Part shown: piece after piece, positions 32,465 through 42,036 of the stretch
Numbering within the stretch: position 1 is the first letter of the stretch
Layout: each line of letters begins with the position of its first letter
Assembly: GCA_964560765.1 (NCBI GenBank)
Contig: CAZLMG010000005.1
Coordinates: 124,001 to 188,000, forward strand
Direction of reading: 5' to 3'
DNA: 64,000 bases
From: CAZLMG01 sp964560765
GTDB lineage: Bacteria > Bdellovibrionota_B > Oligoflexia > Oligoflexales > CAZLMG01
Made by a program: the position numbers and the translations under genes
Notes under the pieces: generated by a model
Seen by the model: the letters and a program-made list of their open reading frames with translations, nothing else
What the model was told of the DNA's origin: nothing
Databases searched by the model: none

Positions 32465-34644
32465 TAGTTGCCTCCGGTGGCTTTCGATTCGCTAATGGCG
32501 TCGATAACCTTGTTGGCAGCGTCAAGAATAGGCGTCCCCGGGCCAAATACAGCCGATACACCCGATTCCAGCAGGAACTGGATATCTGCCGGAGGAATAA
32601 TACCACCAACGACGATACGAATGTCGCTCGCTCCGGCGCGTTTCAACGCATCCTGAAGGGCTGGTACAAGTGTCTTGTGCCCGCCTGCTTGGCTCGAAAC
32701 CCCGATAACATGCACGTCATTTTCGACGGCCTGTTTTGCCGCTTCCTCGGGTGTTTGGAACAGAGGGCCAACGTCCACGTCAAATCCAAGGTCGGCAAAG
32801 CCGCTGGCGATGACTTTGGCACCACGATCGTGTCCGTCCTGCCCTAGCTTCACGACGAGAATGCGCGGTCGGCGACCCTGCTGGGATTCAAAATTCTTGA
32901 CGCGGTCCTGGATATTCACCAGCTCGTCCTTATTTGGAAAATGGCGGCTGTACACGGATGATGCCGTCAAGGTAGGAGCTGAATGCCGCCCCCAGACTTG
33001 CTCAAGCGCCATAGATATTTCACCAACCGTTGCCCGAGCTCTGGCAGCTGCAACGGACAATTCTAGCAAATTCTGGTTCCCTGACTTAGCGGCTTCAGTT
33101 AGCCGAGCTAAGCAGCTCCTTACTTCGTCACTCTTGCGCTTGGCTTTCACGTCACAAAGGCGGCGTAGCTGTTGGGTCAAAACCAAGGAATTGTCCACCT
33201 CGCGCACATCGATGAGGTTCTTGGTGGGAGATTGATAGCGATTCACGCCGACGATGACTTCGAGCCCGCTGTCAATTCGGGCTTGCTTTGCAGCTGCAGA
33301 CTCTTCTATGCGCAGCTTGGGCATCCCGGTCGCAATCGCCTTGGTCATGCCACCTGACTTTTCGACATCCGCGATGATCTTACGAGCCTTTTCCATCAAT
33401 TGACCTGTCAAACTCTCCACATAGAAACTACCACCTAACGGGTCGATCGTATGAGTGATGTTGGTCTCTTCTTGAAGAATGAGCTGGGTGTTGCGAGCGA
33501 TCCGAGCGGAGAAGTCAGTCGGCAGGCCTACGGCCTCATCAAAAGAGTTTGTGTGTAGCGATTGTGTGCCTCCAAGAACCGCCGCCATAGCTTCGATGGT
33601 CGTGCGAATCACATTGTTATACGGATCCTGTTCGGTGAGCGAGTAGCCTGATGTTTGGCAGTGGGTCCGCAATATGGATGACTTTGGATCGGTTGGCGAA
33701 AACTGTTGCAGCAGCTCATGCCAGAGAGTTCGCGCAGCTCGAAGTTTGGCGATCTCCATAAAGAAGTTCATGCCAATGCCAAAGAAGAAGGAAAGTCGCG
33801 GCGCGAAGTCGTCGATGTCTAACCCACTTGCCAGCGCTGATCGAATGTATTCAAGGCCGTTTGCCAGCGTATAGGCCAATTCAAGCGCGGCATCCGCTCC
33901 TGCTTCCTGAAGATGATAGCCGCTGATGCTGATACTGTTAAATCGTGGCATGTGCTTACTGGTGTAGGCAATGATGTCGGATACGATGCGCATCGATGGA
34001 TCGGGTGGATAAATATAGGTGTTCCGGACAAGATACTCTTTCAGAATATCATTCTGAATGGTGCCTGAAAGCGCTTCTTGTGCAACACCCTGCTCTTCGG
34101 CGGCAACAATATAGGATGCCAAAATAGGCAAGACGGCGCCGTTCATTGTCATCGAAACGCTCATTTTGTCGAGTGGAATGCCGGCAAAAAGTATCTTCAT
34201 ATCTTCGACGGAGTCGATGGCAACGCCCGCTTTTCCGACGTCGCCAGTAACTCGCGGGTGGTCTGAGTCGTACCCTCGATGTGTCGCCAAATCAAAGGCG
34301 ACACTGAGGCCCTTCTGTCCGGCGCGGAGACATTGCTGATAGAAGGCGTTGGAATCCTCGGCAGTAGAAAAACCAGCGTACTGGCGAATCGTCCAAGGCT
34401 TGACAGCATACATCGTTGCGTGCGGGCCGCGCGTGTAAGGTGGTAAACCCGGAAACGAATCTACGTGCGAGAGCGACTGTGTATCGGCTGCCGTATACAG
34501 CGGTTTGATGGGAATGCCTTCCGCGGTTGAGCGTGTCAAATCACCGACCGGTCGATCTTTTAGCGTTGCAGATGCGGCTTTTTCCCAAGACAGTAGCGTC
34601 AAATCCATGGGCTTCTCATTTTGTTCCATCACTGTGGTCTTCAC
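32464..34644 (-). CDS. scpA: Methylmalonyl-CoA mutase, full-length
   Basis: 726 residues, the length of a catalytically complete large subunit. The N-terminal TIM barrel has YTRGPHATMYAVKPWTIRQYAGF-type signatures (start of that run only is needed), QCLRAGQKGLSVAFDLATHRGYDSD and TISGYHLQEAGA-like regions, and the C-terminal B12 domain has the base-off motif DGHDRG near 601-606. It isomerises methylmalonyl-CoA to succinyl-CoA. No separate small subunit (MutA) is present, so a homodimer is likely. The first codon is GTG; ATGs at residues 6 and 13 are alternatives. It is coupled to meaB. Confidence 0.95.
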   Translation of the reverse strand: MKTTVMEQNEKPMDLTLLSWEKAASATLKDRPVGDLTRSTAEGIPIKPLYTAADTQSLSHVDSFPGLPPYTRGPHATMYAVKPWTIRQYAGFSTAEDSNAFYQQCLRAGQKGLSVAFDLATHRGYDSDHPRVTGDVGKAGVAIDSVEDMKILFAGIPLDKMSVSMTMNGAVLPILASYIVAAEEQGVAQEALSGTIQNDILKEYLVRNTYIYPPDPSMRIVSDIIAYTSKHMPRFNSISISGYHLQEAGADAALELAYTLANGLEYIRSALASGLDIDDFAPRLSFFFGIGMNFFMEIAKLRAARTLWHELLQQFSPTDPKSSILRTHCQTSGYSLTEQDPYNNVIRTTIEAMAAVLGGTQSLHTNSFDEAVGLPTDFSARIARNTQLILQEETNITHTIDPLGGSFYVESLTGQLMEKARKIIADVEKSGGMTKAIATGMPKLRIEESAAAKQARIDSGLEVIVGVNRYQSPTKNLIDVREVDNSLVLTQQLRRLCDVKAKRKSDEVRSCLARLTEAAKSGNQNLLELSVAAARARATVGEISMALEQVWGRHSAPTLTASSVYSRHFPNKDELVNIQDRVKNFESQQGRRPRILVVKLGQDGHDRGAKVIASGFADLGFDVDVGPLFQTPEEAAKQAVENDVHVIGVSSQAGGHKTLVPALQDALKRAGASDIRIVVGGIIPPADIQFLLESGVSAVFGPGTPILDAANKVIDAISESKATGGN

Positions 34645-34714
34645 ATAATCGCTTCATGGCGAGGTCGGATTCTAACGAAATCGTTGGCGATTTCCCAGTT
34701 ATTGATGAGGGTCG

Positions 34715-35512
34715 TTGGCAGTCCATGAAGTTCGCGATATGGTCGCCATCGCACGTGGATTGGTGAACGACTTCGGAGGGTTAGTGGTCCATTGGATTAG
34801 TCATCGAGGAATTCGAGATGGTTGCGGCGAAAATACCATCGAGGCTTTTGTTGCTGCCAGGGCCGCAGGATTCGCTAGGATCGAGACTGATTTGCGCTGC
34901 ACGCGCGATGGCCAAGTCGTAACGTTTCACGATCCTGACCTGCGCCGCGTTGCCAATCGCCCGGAAAAGATAGCGCACTTACTTGCCGAGGAAGTGCGAA
35001 GCGTGCCATTGGCTGCGGGGGGGCGCCCGGCTTTTTTCGACGAGCTATATGCAGAATTTCGCGACATCCAATTTACCTTCGATGTGAAGCGGGAAACCGG
35101 CTGGCAGGTCATCGATTTTTTGAGGGCTTGGTGCCACAGCGCAGAGCGCATTGCCTGGATTGAAAAGCACTGCAAATTTCTCTTTTGGGACGCCAAGCAG
35201 CAACAGTCCTTTCTAGCGCATTGGCCATCAGCCCATTGCTATGCCCGGCAATCAGAATGTATTCGGACAGCATTGTATCTGATGCTTGGGCTACATAAGA
35301 TGCTACGCATCAAACCTCTTGTGACCTATAGCCTGACCCCAAGTTTCGTTGGGATCACTTTATTTCGTTCCTCATTCGTTCGGGCGATTCAACAAAATGG
35401 CGGTTTTGCCCTGGCTTTCCTGCCATCTCATGCCAGCGAAATTCAGAATGCGCTGCTCGCAGGCTTTGATGAGATCCTGATTGACGGGCCGAAACCAGCC
35501 TATTTCCAGTGA
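34715..35512 (+). CDS. Glycerophosphodiester phosphodiesterase family protein
   Basis: Up to 265 residues. GDPD motifs are clear: SHRGIRDGCGENTIEAF near 29-45 (catalytic His, Arg and Glu) and RIETDLRCTRDGQVVTFHDPDL near 56 (metal-binding Glu/Asp and the second catalytic His, all in place). It hydrolyses glycerophosphodiesters to glycerol 3-phosphate. The start is uncertain; a GTG at 34784, just after GGAGGG, would give MVHWISHRG-type ends typical of cytoplasmic family members, but the spacing is short. No signal peptide. Divergent from the mutase gene. Confidence 0.85.
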   Translation: MAVHEVRDMVAIARGLVNDFGGLVVHWISHRGIRDGCGENTIEAFVAARAAGFARIETDLRCTRDGQVVTFHDPDLRRVANRPEKIAHLLAEEVRSVPLAAGGRPAFFDELYAEFRDIQFTFDVKRETGWQVIDFLRAWCHSAERIAWIEKHCKFLFWDAKQQQSFLAHWPSAHCYARQSECIRTALYLMLGLHKMLRIKPLVTYSLTPSFVGITLFRSSFVRAIQQNGGFALAFLPSHASEIQNALLAGFDEILIDGPKPAYFQ

Positions 35513-35598
35513 GCCATGTTAGAATAACTGAAGCATCCCACAATAGTAGAGCCTGATTCTCGGTCGTTTGTGATCACCGACAAAAACGGAGGTTTGTC

Positions 35599-37014
35599 AT
35601 GATTCGCTTTTTTGGCGTGATTTTGTGCGTTTTCGGCCTTGGACAGGCGGTTGCTCGGGCAAATGATCTTGAGCATGCGCCACCGGCATTCGATCTAAAG
35701 GATGGCCGAGCGGTGCCAATTGACATCGAAAGTATCGCGCTCAATTGGGAATTCAGCACGGCCGCGGGTGCCAGAGCGCATGCTAGAGTGAGCTTTCGTA
35801 CGGGCGAGTCGGGCTTCCCAATGTTTGACCTCGTACCGAATCCAATAGCTATTTGGCTGAATGGTAAGGCGTTACCTGCCCAGTCACTGCGACGAATCGC
35901 CGATCCCCATCAAGCTACAGAGATCCGGGTTCTCGCTGAGGTTGTCGATGCTGGTGATATGAACGTGATGGAGTTTCAGTATGTCGTACCAGACGTAACC
36001 TTTAACAATGGCAACGTTCGAGCTGGCTTGTTTATGAATGATTTGGCCACTGGCGGCAGGAAGTTTTGGGAGCAATACGGCCCCGCCAATTTTGAGTTTG
36101 ATCAGTTCCAACAGACTATTGATTTGCGCCTGGTGGGCGTTAGCAAGAGTCATGAGTTGTTTGCCAACGGTGCTGTGACCGAAACGGCACCCAATGCTTG
36201 GAGAATTGTTTTTCCTGATTATTACAGCAGTTCATCTTTCTATCTGCATTTGACCGAGGCGGGAAGATTTGCCAGACGCAGTGCCTTGTATCAAGGTTTG
36301 GATGCCGAGATTCCTGTGTTGGTGTATGCAGAGAGTGCCAGCTTAGCGGCCTCCGGTCTTACAGACTCTTTGAAGTACTTCAAAGAGCTTGAGGCAACTT
36401 ACGGACCCTATTCGCACCGATCGTTCATCGCTTACATGACGCCCGATGGTGGTGGCATGGAGTACGCGGGTGCGACCATGACATCTCTTTGGGCGCTTGG
36501 TCATGAAATCACTCATTCATGGTTTGCCCGTGGTGTGATGCCTAGTTCTGGCAATGCAGGTTGGGTTGACGAAGCCGTAGCGAGTTGGCGAGGAAACGGT
36601 TATCCGCGTGCGACAGCCGAGCCCAATCGACAACCAGTAAACCTCGGAGGATTTTCTCCATACCGCCGACATACCACCATGGATGCTTATACCTTGGGCG
36701 CCAAGTTGATGAGTGAGTTCGACTTCATGTTTCGACAATTTAGCGCCGACGGCAAGACAGGTATGCGTGCTGTTTTGCGACTGATCTTTGAGATGCAGAA
36801 GAATGAAACGATTACAGTCGATAGCTTTCGCAGTCAATTGACAGATTTGACCGGTCGCGATGTGCAAAGCGTCTTTAATCGGTACGTATATGGTAAAGGC
36901 TCTCGCGAGATACCCCAGATTTCAGCCGGGTTGCTGCAATCCTTTGGGTCAGATCGAGGTGCCATTGATCATCCGAGACCCTACACCCCGGAGGAGCTGG
37001 CGCGGTTTCGATAG
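35599..37014 (+). CDS. Secreted M1-like zinc metallopeptidase (gluzincin)
   Basis: 471 residues with a signal peptide (about 1-21, ending AVARA). It has an HExxH zinc site, HEITH at 302-306, and the third ligand E325 exactly 18 residues later (WVDEAVASW), as in M1 aminopeptidases. The upstream exopeptidase motif is GMEYAG instead of GAMEN, so substrate recognition differs from classical aminopeptidase N. The N-terminal ~200 residues are the beta-rich domain. Periplasmic or secreted. Family M1 or close; the exact subfamily is uncertain. Confidence 0.88.
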   Translation: MIRFFGVILCVFGLGQAVARANDLEHAPPAFDLKDGRAVPIDIESIALNWEFSTAAGARAHARVSFRTGESGFPMFDLVPNPIAIWLNGKALPAQSLRRIADPHQATEIRVLAEVVDAGDMNVMEFQYVVPDVTFNNGNVRAGLFMNDLATGGRKFWEQYGPANFEFDQFQQTIDLRLVGVSKSHELFANGAVTETAPNAWRIVFPDYYSSSSFYLHLTEAGRFARRSALYQGLDAEIPVLVYAESASLAASGLTDSLKYFKELEATYGPYSHRSFIAYMTPDGGGMEYAGATMTSLWALGHEITHSWFARGVMPSSGNAGWVDEAVASWRGNGYPRATAEPNRQPVNLGGFSPYRRHTTMDAYTLGAKLMSEFDFMFRQFSADGKTGMRAVLRLIFEMQKNETITVDSFRSQLTDLTGRDVQSVFNRYVYGKGSREIPQISAGLLQSFGSDRGAIDHPRPYTPEELARFR

Positions 37015-37133
37015 ATATCTTAACGCTATGTAAATATTGTCAGATATGGCGAACTTCGCTTTTTTCTTAAGTGCAAACCCGTCCCTGCCGATAAGCATTT
37101 CAGGGTTTACCTGCAGAACTCAGGGACGGGGCA

Positions 37134-38273
37134 ATGCACAGTTACAAGTTAAGGCTTGCGGTGACTCCGCTCATTCTATCTGGCGTTCTCTATGCCTGCG
37201 ACAACGCCAAGCAATTCATTTCCGATGATAAGAACGATGGCGTCTCGAAAGATGGGGCGGACCGCGACGCTGCGACTGAACCGGTCATGGTCGGTGGCGC
37301 ATTCCTGACTTGCGGCGTTGCCAGCTCAGATCCAAAGCTTAGCCAAACTGAAATCGGTTGCCGCTTGGCGGAACGGAGCGACGATAGTAATGCGCGCATC
37401 TATGATGCGGCCCTGGGGTATCGTGTCGATTGGTTGATTTACGACGAGCAGAGAAAGTTGGTGCAGATTGCCGCACAGCAATTCTCGGATGCGGATAAGT
37501 GGCACGTCAAATGGGCTTATCCGAATTCGGCATTTGTTCAGCATCAGGTCATTCTCGAAGTCACAGCTCGCAATGGGCGTACAGCGACGTATTCAAAGGC
37601 GCTCAGTCGACTGGATGACATTGAGTTCGATAAACTTGGCGGCGCACAAGTCACTTATAGCCTGCTGCCAACATCTGGCGTCATTGAGCCCAATTCGGCC
37701 GACGATGATGATGCCGAAAAAAACCGATTTCCTTGGGAAATGCTGGTTTTGGGTGCCATCGATTACTGGGCGACGAGCTCGGCCTCAGAAACCACGACGG
37801 CGACCAACAACAACGGAGCGATGAGTGGATCGTCAACGAGTACAAGCGTCGCACAACCTGTGGGGACAATGCCTGGTACTTCGACAATACCGGGGTTTAG
37901 CTTGCAGCAGACGGCGCAGCCCAGTTCAATCGACAGTCTGCTGGGCAGCTATCATAGCGAAATGATAAAGCGCGGATATGATGCCAACCTGATTTGCTCG
38001 GCTCTGCATTCTGGTGGCAGGCTTAATAAGCTGCGCTTAAGGCGGCAGGCAGAGATATTGCCGTTGTCCCCAGGCGGGGAGCGCTGCTTTATGAACTTTC
38101 TGGAAGCGGACCAGTTGAGACGCTGTTGGTTTGTTTATGTAATGGAAGCGACTTCAGGAAGACCAACCCCATCGATCCGAGTACTGAGCAATGCTGAGTT
38201 TGATCCGCAGTCAGGGCTCATGGAAAAAGACCTTCGTTTAACCATCAAGCGCTATCAGTGCCAAAGTCGCTAG
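37134..38273 (+). CDS. Lipoprotein with Ser/Thr-rich linker, unknown function
   Basis: 379 residues. The signal ends in GVLYAC with lipidated Cys22. After an acidic Asp-rich stretch, an immunoglobulin-like beta region (about 55-185: VDWLIYDEQRKLVQIAAQQF, VILEVTARNGRTATYSK) leads into a Thr/Ser/Gly linker (about 220-275) and a helical C-terminal domain with four cysteines. No enzymatic motif or named family recognised. GGGGC precedes the ATG. It lies between two secreted peptidase genes. Confidence 0.75.
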   Translation: MHSYKLRLAVTPLILSGVLYACDNAKQFISDDKNDGVSKDGADRDAATEPVMVGGAFLTCGVASSDPKLSQTEIGCRLAERSDDSNARIYDAALGYRVDWLIYDEQRKLVQIAAQQFSDADKWHVKWAYPNSAFVQHQVILEVTARNGRTATYSKALSRLDDIEFDKLGGAQVTYSLLPTSGVIEPNSADDDDAEKNRFPWEMLVLGAIDYWATSSASETTTATNNNGAMSGSSTSTSVAQPVGTMPGTSTIPGFSLQQTAQPSSIDSLLGSYHSEMIKRGYDANLICSALHSGGRLNKLRLRRQAEILPLSPGGERCFMNFLEADQLRRCWFVYVMEATSGRPTPSIRVLSNAEFDPQSGLMEKDLRLTIKRYQCQSR

Positions 38274-38297
38274 ATTGCAGCATCAGCGTTACCGGAC

Positions 38298-39230
38298 TCA
38301 TCTCCCGCGTAGAGCCAGTGGCACGATTGGATAGACTGGCTGTGGCCGAAGTAGTTGGTCAACCTGTTCGATAAATTCGTAAGTACCCGCCAACGACTTC
38401 TGAATGATTCCTGGTAGAGCGGACGCAGGAGGGGTGCTTGTCGTGGAAACCTCGACTGTAAGGGCCAAAGTTCCATGCTGCATGTAGGCGTAGTCGATAA
38501 ATTCGCCCTGCGTCGGATAATCGAAATATGACTGCAGATACTTGCGAAACCCCATGACTTGAGCGACCTTCTTTGCCACTTTCAAGAACATGGATTGCTG
38601 CGGTGGTGTATCAGCTGAATAGCACCATGGCCACAAGATGCCTTCCATGCCAGAGTGAAACGCTAGTGCACCCTTTACGGCGAAAGTCCCAAGCAAACTC
38701 TGAATCAGTGCAATTTCCGGCAAATAAAATGACTCGTTTACTGGTCGATTTGGAAATGCATAGTCGCGATTGGGGTCGCGACCGATAGCATCGCCGCGAC
38801 GATGAGCTACATGCCCGTCTGGATTAATAATCGGTTGCAGAATTAGCACGAAACTTTTGAGGATATTCTGGATGTTTGCTTGCCGCGTATTTGTGGCGAC
38901 ATCATTGATGAGTCCCAGAACGGCCTCTGTGCTGGACTTTTCATCGCCGTGATGCGTCCCGTTCAAGTAGATTGCCGGCCCCGCCAAATCACTCCTAAGG
39001 GTCGCCGTCAAATAGAAAATCTCTCGTCCTTGCTGCGACTCGCCGAGTTTGTGCAGACGAAAGACTTCTGGTTGCTCCTGGGCTATGTTTGCTAGGTATT
39101 CATTGATTTCCGTTTGTGAATGATAACGGTCGAAACGGATGGGCTCGGCAGTTGCTTGTATCGTCCAGAAATGCAAAAAAACTATGGTTGAAAGAACAAA
39201 CGGTCGGATGGTGGTGATCGATCGCTGCAT
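38298..39230 (-). CDS. Secreted M14-family zinc carboxypeptidase
   Basis: 310 residues from ATG 39230, chosen because GAGGAAATAACCTTT precedes it and a signal peptide (FVLSTIVFLHFWTIQATA) then results; a longer upstream start is rejected. Zinc motif HxxE is H94-GDE97 in NGTHHGDEKSS, followed by INPDGHVAHRR and DPNRDYAF (substrate-binding Asn-Arg), FHSGMEG (third zinc His) and TVEVS (catalytic Glu region). Typical of periplasmic carboxypeptidases or peptidoglycan peptidases of the M14 family; the substrate is unknown. Confidence 0.9.
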   Translation of the reverse strand: MQRSITTIRPFVLSTIVFLHFWTIQATAEPIRFDRYHSQTEINEYLANIAQEQPEVFRLHKLGESQQGREIFYLTATLRSDLAGPAIYLNGTHHGDEKSSTEAVLGLINDVATNTRQANIQNILKSFVLILQPIINPDGHVAHRRGDAIGRDPNRDYAFPNRPVNESFYLPEIALIQSLLGTFAVKGALAFHSGMEGILWPWCYSADTPPQQSMFLKVAKKVAQVMGFRKYLQSYFDYPTQGEFIDYAYMQHGTLALTVEVSTTSTPPASALPGIIQKSLAGTYEFIEQVDQLLRPQPVYPIVPLALRGR

Positions 39231-39267
39231 AAAGGTTATTTCCTCGTGGTAGCCAGTTTTGGCCGCT

Positions 39268-40332
39268 TTACGCCAGCGACGCCTGAAATGGCGGGCGGTG
39301 CGACAGATGAAATCCAAGGCCGCGGCCGTATTCCAGGATCGATCCAAAGTCCAAGGATACCGTGGCTCCGGCCTTTTGGGTAACTTCATCTTCTGTTGGA
39401 AGATCAAAGTCATCGGCACCATAGCGCAACCCGAGCAACGCCTCTTCGTTCTTGGTTAAGACAGAAGTGCGAACATGTCGAATGTTGTCCAAAAAGATCC
39501 GGGAGACCGCCAGCCAACGCAAGTATTCTTGAGTGCTGATTTCACGACCGCCAAGTGCATTGTGGTAGGGTTTATAAGTCCAGCAAAGAAAGCTGCGCAG
39601 GGGATTACTCTGGGTATCTTGAAATTGACGTAGGGACTCCAAGTGGCTCAGTCGCTCGTCTAGTGTTTCATCAAAACCAATGACCATCGTCGCCGTTGAA
39701 CCCATCCCGGCGTCGAGAATGGCCTGCTGAGCAGTGAAATATTCAGCAACGCGGAACTTACCAGGACTATGTCGGCGACGAAATCCATCTTCGAGTATTT
39801 CAGCTCCGCCACCCGTTATCCAGCGTGTGCCGGACTCCGCGAGCATTCTTGCGGCCACTGAGAGTTCTAGTTTTGAAACACGCGCCGCAAAGAGGAACTC
39901 GGCCACGGTCATCCCATAGAATTCGATAGAATCGCCAAAGCGTTCTCTGACCCTGGCGAACGTGCGACAGTAGTCAGCGATCCGCAACTTAGGATGAAAG
40001 CCACCATTCAGGCCAACCATCGTCCCGCCCAGATCTTTTACCCGCTGAATTCGGTCACACAACTGTTCGTCCGTGAGAAGGTAAGTGCCCGTCTGATGTG
40101 GTAGGCGATAGAAGGAACAGTAATCACACTTAGCAACGCAAATGTTCGTGTAGTTTACGATCGCCATGATCAGGTACGTAGCCCGATCTGGGGTGTGGAA
40201 TCGACTGCGGGCCTGACTTGCCAATTCGCAGAGAGCCGTGTCATCAGCCTCGAGAGCAAGAAAGCCAGCTTCTGAGCGGCTTATGCGCTCACCTCGCCTA
40301 ACCTTTTCTTGAATTACGTCAAACAACGGCAA
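39268..40332 (-). CDS. mqnC: MqnC-like radical SAM enzyme (dehypoxanthine futalosine cyclase)
   Basis: 354 residues from TTG 40332. The radical SAM cluster site CVAKCDYC near 68-75 (CxxxCxxC) is preceded by VNYTNI and followed by SFYRLP, GGFHPKL, ITGGGAEILED and STATMVIGFDETLDERLSHL, matching MqnC more closely than MqnE or CofH. MqnC cyclises dehypoxanthine futalosine in futalosine-type menaquinone synthesis. mqnA/B/D/E are not in the window; a ubiA-ubiX pair is at 25064-26555. The 226-bp upstream region carries two palindromes. Confidence 0.88.
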   Translation of the reverse strand: MPLFDVIQEKVRRGERISRSEAGFLALEADDTALCELASQARSRFHTPDRATYLIMAIVNYTNICVAKCDYCSFYRLPHQTGTYLLTDEQLCDRIQRVKDLGGTMVGLNGGFHPKLRIADYCRTFARVRERFGDSIEFYGMTVAEFLFAARVSKLELSVAARMLAESGTRWITGGGAEILEDGFRRRHSPGKFRVAEYFTAQQAILDAGMGSTATMVIGFDETLDERLSHLESLRQFQDTQSNPLRSFLCWTYKPYHNALGGREISTQEYLRWLAVSRIFLDNIRHVRTSVLTKNEEALLGLRYGADDFDLPTEDEVTQKAGATVSLDFGSILEYGRGLGFHLSHRPPFQASLA

Positions 40333-40347
40333 ACTCGCAGGTTTCTC

Positions 40348-40408
40348 ACGACATGTGTCGTATCAACTCCAAATAGAGATATACAGAGCCCAGACTCTGT
40401 TTGCAAAC
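40348..40408. promoter_or_regulatory. Two palindromes in the mqnC / hemerythrin divergent region
   Basis: ACGACA-TG-TGTCGT at 40348-40361, 16 bp ahead of the mqnC start, and GTTTGCAAAC at 40399-40408. Both are candidate operator sites for the divergent mqnC and hemerythrin genes. No good promoter hexamers were identified; this is sequence-only inference. Confidence 0.35.
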
Positions 40409-40558
40409 TAAAGGTAGTAATAGAATCATTGCTGAAACTATTAGAATTCGTTGCGAAGTTTGAGAGTTGCGTGGAGATTCCCCTTGCAACTTGTGGCGGA
40501 ACTGGCTAAACGTGGCCGCTCAAATTTTCTGGTCCAGTGTTAGTGAAAGGGAGAAGTA

Positions 40559-41056
40559 GTGGACGTACTACAAGTCATTAAGCAGGATCATGACGCACTC
40601 AGAGATTTGCTAACAAGCATTTCGTCTGAATCCCGCGTGAGCGAGCGTCGTGCGCTTTTCGATACGTTTGAAAAGTACCTTTCTATCCACATCAAGCTCG
40701 AAGAGCAGTATCTCTATCCGGAGGTTTCAGGTCTCTTTCCGGGTGCTGAAATGTTTGTCGATGCCTCCCTGGCGAATCATCGATCTGTCGTTCGACTTGT
40801 TTCTGACATTGGTAAGCAGCTGAAGAAGCCAGCTGCGGATCATGCTGGAATTGACAAGAAAATCGAGAAGTTAGATGAGTTAACCCGGGCGCATTTGCGC
40901 ATGGAAGAAGAGCATATGATGCCGAAGGTTCGGGTCATGATTCCTACCCAGGACCGCGAGGACTTGGGGGTGGTTTTCCACGAAATGCGCCAGGAGTGGT
41001 TCGCCAACCCTGAAGTCGAGACTTCTGCCGCTCGAGCCAAGCGCAAGCGGGCGTAA
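40559..41056 (+). CDS. Hemerythrin HHE cation-binding domain protein
   Basis: 165 residues from GTG 40559, preceded by GGGAGAAG. A four-helix HHE protein with iron ligands in the expected places: QDHDALR near 9-15, HIKLEEQYLYPE near 45-56, NHRSV near 73 and RMEEEHMMPKV near 117. Such proteins bind a di-iron centre and sense or store oxygen, nitric oxide or iron. The basic C-terminal tail (ARAKRKRA) is unusual. It is 118 bp upstream of rplS in the same orientation. Confidence 0.88.
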   Translation: MDVLQVIKQDHDALRDLLTSISSESRVSERRALFDTFEKYLSIHIKLEEQYLYPEVSGLFPGAEMFVDASLANHRSVVRLVSDIGKQLKKPAADHAGIDKKIEKLDELTRAHLRMEEEHMMPKVRVMIPTQDREDLGVVFHEMRQEWFANPEVETSAARAKRKRA

Positions 41057-41174
41057 GGGTCAAGGAAATGACTTGACGGGCTTTCCATATCTGGGGTATC
41101 TGCCCTAGTTCTGGGCTCTGTACCGATTAACTGAAATTCTGTCGAAGCACATTGCATTCAAAGGCCATCGCGTT

Positions 41175-41585
41175 ATGAAAGACCCAATCATCAGCCGTTT
41201 TGAGAAGAAGACCTTCACGCAAGTGGCGAAGCTGCCGGCATTTCGTCCCGGCGATACCGTCCGCGTAGACTACAAAATTCGTGAAGGTGCGGATAAATTT
41301 CGAATTCAGCCTTTCGAAGGCGTTTGTATCCGCTACAAAAAAGGTACGGCCGATGGCTCGTTCACGGTTCGTAAAATTTCCGCCAACGGCGTCGGCGTTG
41401 AACGCGTGTTTCCGATCTATTCGCCATACGTTGAGGGCGTAACCGTAAAGGCGCGCGGCATTGTTCGCCGTTCCCGTCTTTATTACCTACGCGATTTGGC
41501 TGGTAAGGCGGCTCGTATTCGTAACCGCTTTGGGACATCCGTTGTTGCGGAGCCAGAGGCGCCTGCGGCAGAGCAAGCTGAGTAA
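41175..41585 (+). CDS. rplS: 50S ribosomal protein L19
   Basis: 136 residues with the L19 core: FRPGDTVRVDYKIREG, RIQPFEGVCIRYKKG, TVRKISANGVGVERVFPIYSP and the basic RRSRLYYLRDLAGKAARI ending. The C-terminal ~15 residues are acidic and alanine-rich. L19 lies at the 30S-50S interface. The usual neighbours rpsP, rimM and trmD are absent here. It is followed by a long-stem intrinsic terminator and converges on yraN. Confidence 0.95.
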   Translation: MKDPIISRFEKKTFTQVAKLPAFRPGDTVRVDYKIREGADKFRIQPFEGVCIRYKKGTADGSFTVRKISANGVGVERVFPIYSPYVEGVTVKARGIVRRSRLYYLRDLAGKAARIRNRFGTSVVAEPEAPAAEQAE

Positions 41586-41603
41586 TTGATTGTGATTCCA
41601 TGG

Positions 41604-41640
41604 AAAGCCCGTGTACTAGTTTGGTGCGCGGGCTTTTTTT
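41604..41640 (+). terminator. Intrinsic terminator of rplS
   Basis: AAAGCCCG (41604-41611) pairs with CGGGCTTT (41629-41636), and further T-G, G-C, T-G, A-T and C-G pairs extend the stem to 13 bp around a 7-nt loop, followed by a T-run to 41640. The yraN stop codon on the minus strand overlaps its end. Confidence 0.9.
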
Positions 41641-42034
41641 ATGGGTTGAGGAATCCGGCCCAGTAATCTACTGCCAATGGGCGAGCCTGCTCATCCATGC
41701 ATACCAATGCCAAATCAAGGCGTACCGAGTCGTAATCTCCTCGATGCATGGTTGAAAACAGGCGCAAACCGCGCAATAGGGCGGCGGATTTTCTTCTAGA
41801 AATCGTTGGCTGACCCGATGTGATCCACCAAGGGTGAATATCGGCATGGCTTTGACGAGGCTGTGATCGTGATCTAACTTCAACGCCCACAAGCGTGCGG
41901 CCCTTATTGGCGATGATATCCATCTCGGTGCCTATTTTGCGCCAGTTGCGCGCCAAGATTCTCCAACCTTGGGCACGCAATTGTGCCGCAACCCAGTCCT
42001 CCGCAGACTGGCCGAGTTCTAACTTGCTCAGCAC
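41639..42034 (-). CDS. YraN family (UPF0102) nuclease-like protein
   Basis: 131 residues with the YraN pattern: QSAEDWVAAQLRAQGWRILARNWR, TEMDIIANKG and VGVEVRSRSQ, where the E-D-E-x-R residues are those of the PD-(D/E)xK nuclease-like fold. The typical GEIDLIA is TEMDIIA here. Function unresolved in bacteria; often near rnhB. It lies 2 bp downstream of rnhB and is likely cotranscribed with trxA and rnhB. Confidence 0.88.
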   Translation of the reverse strand: MLSKLELGQSAEDWVAAQLRAQGWRILARNWRKIGTEMDIIANKGRTLVGVEVRSRSQPRQSHADIHPWWITSGQPTISRRKSAALLRGLRLFSTMHRGDYDSVRLDLALVCMDEQARPLAVDYWAGFLNP

Positions 42035-42036
42035 GA

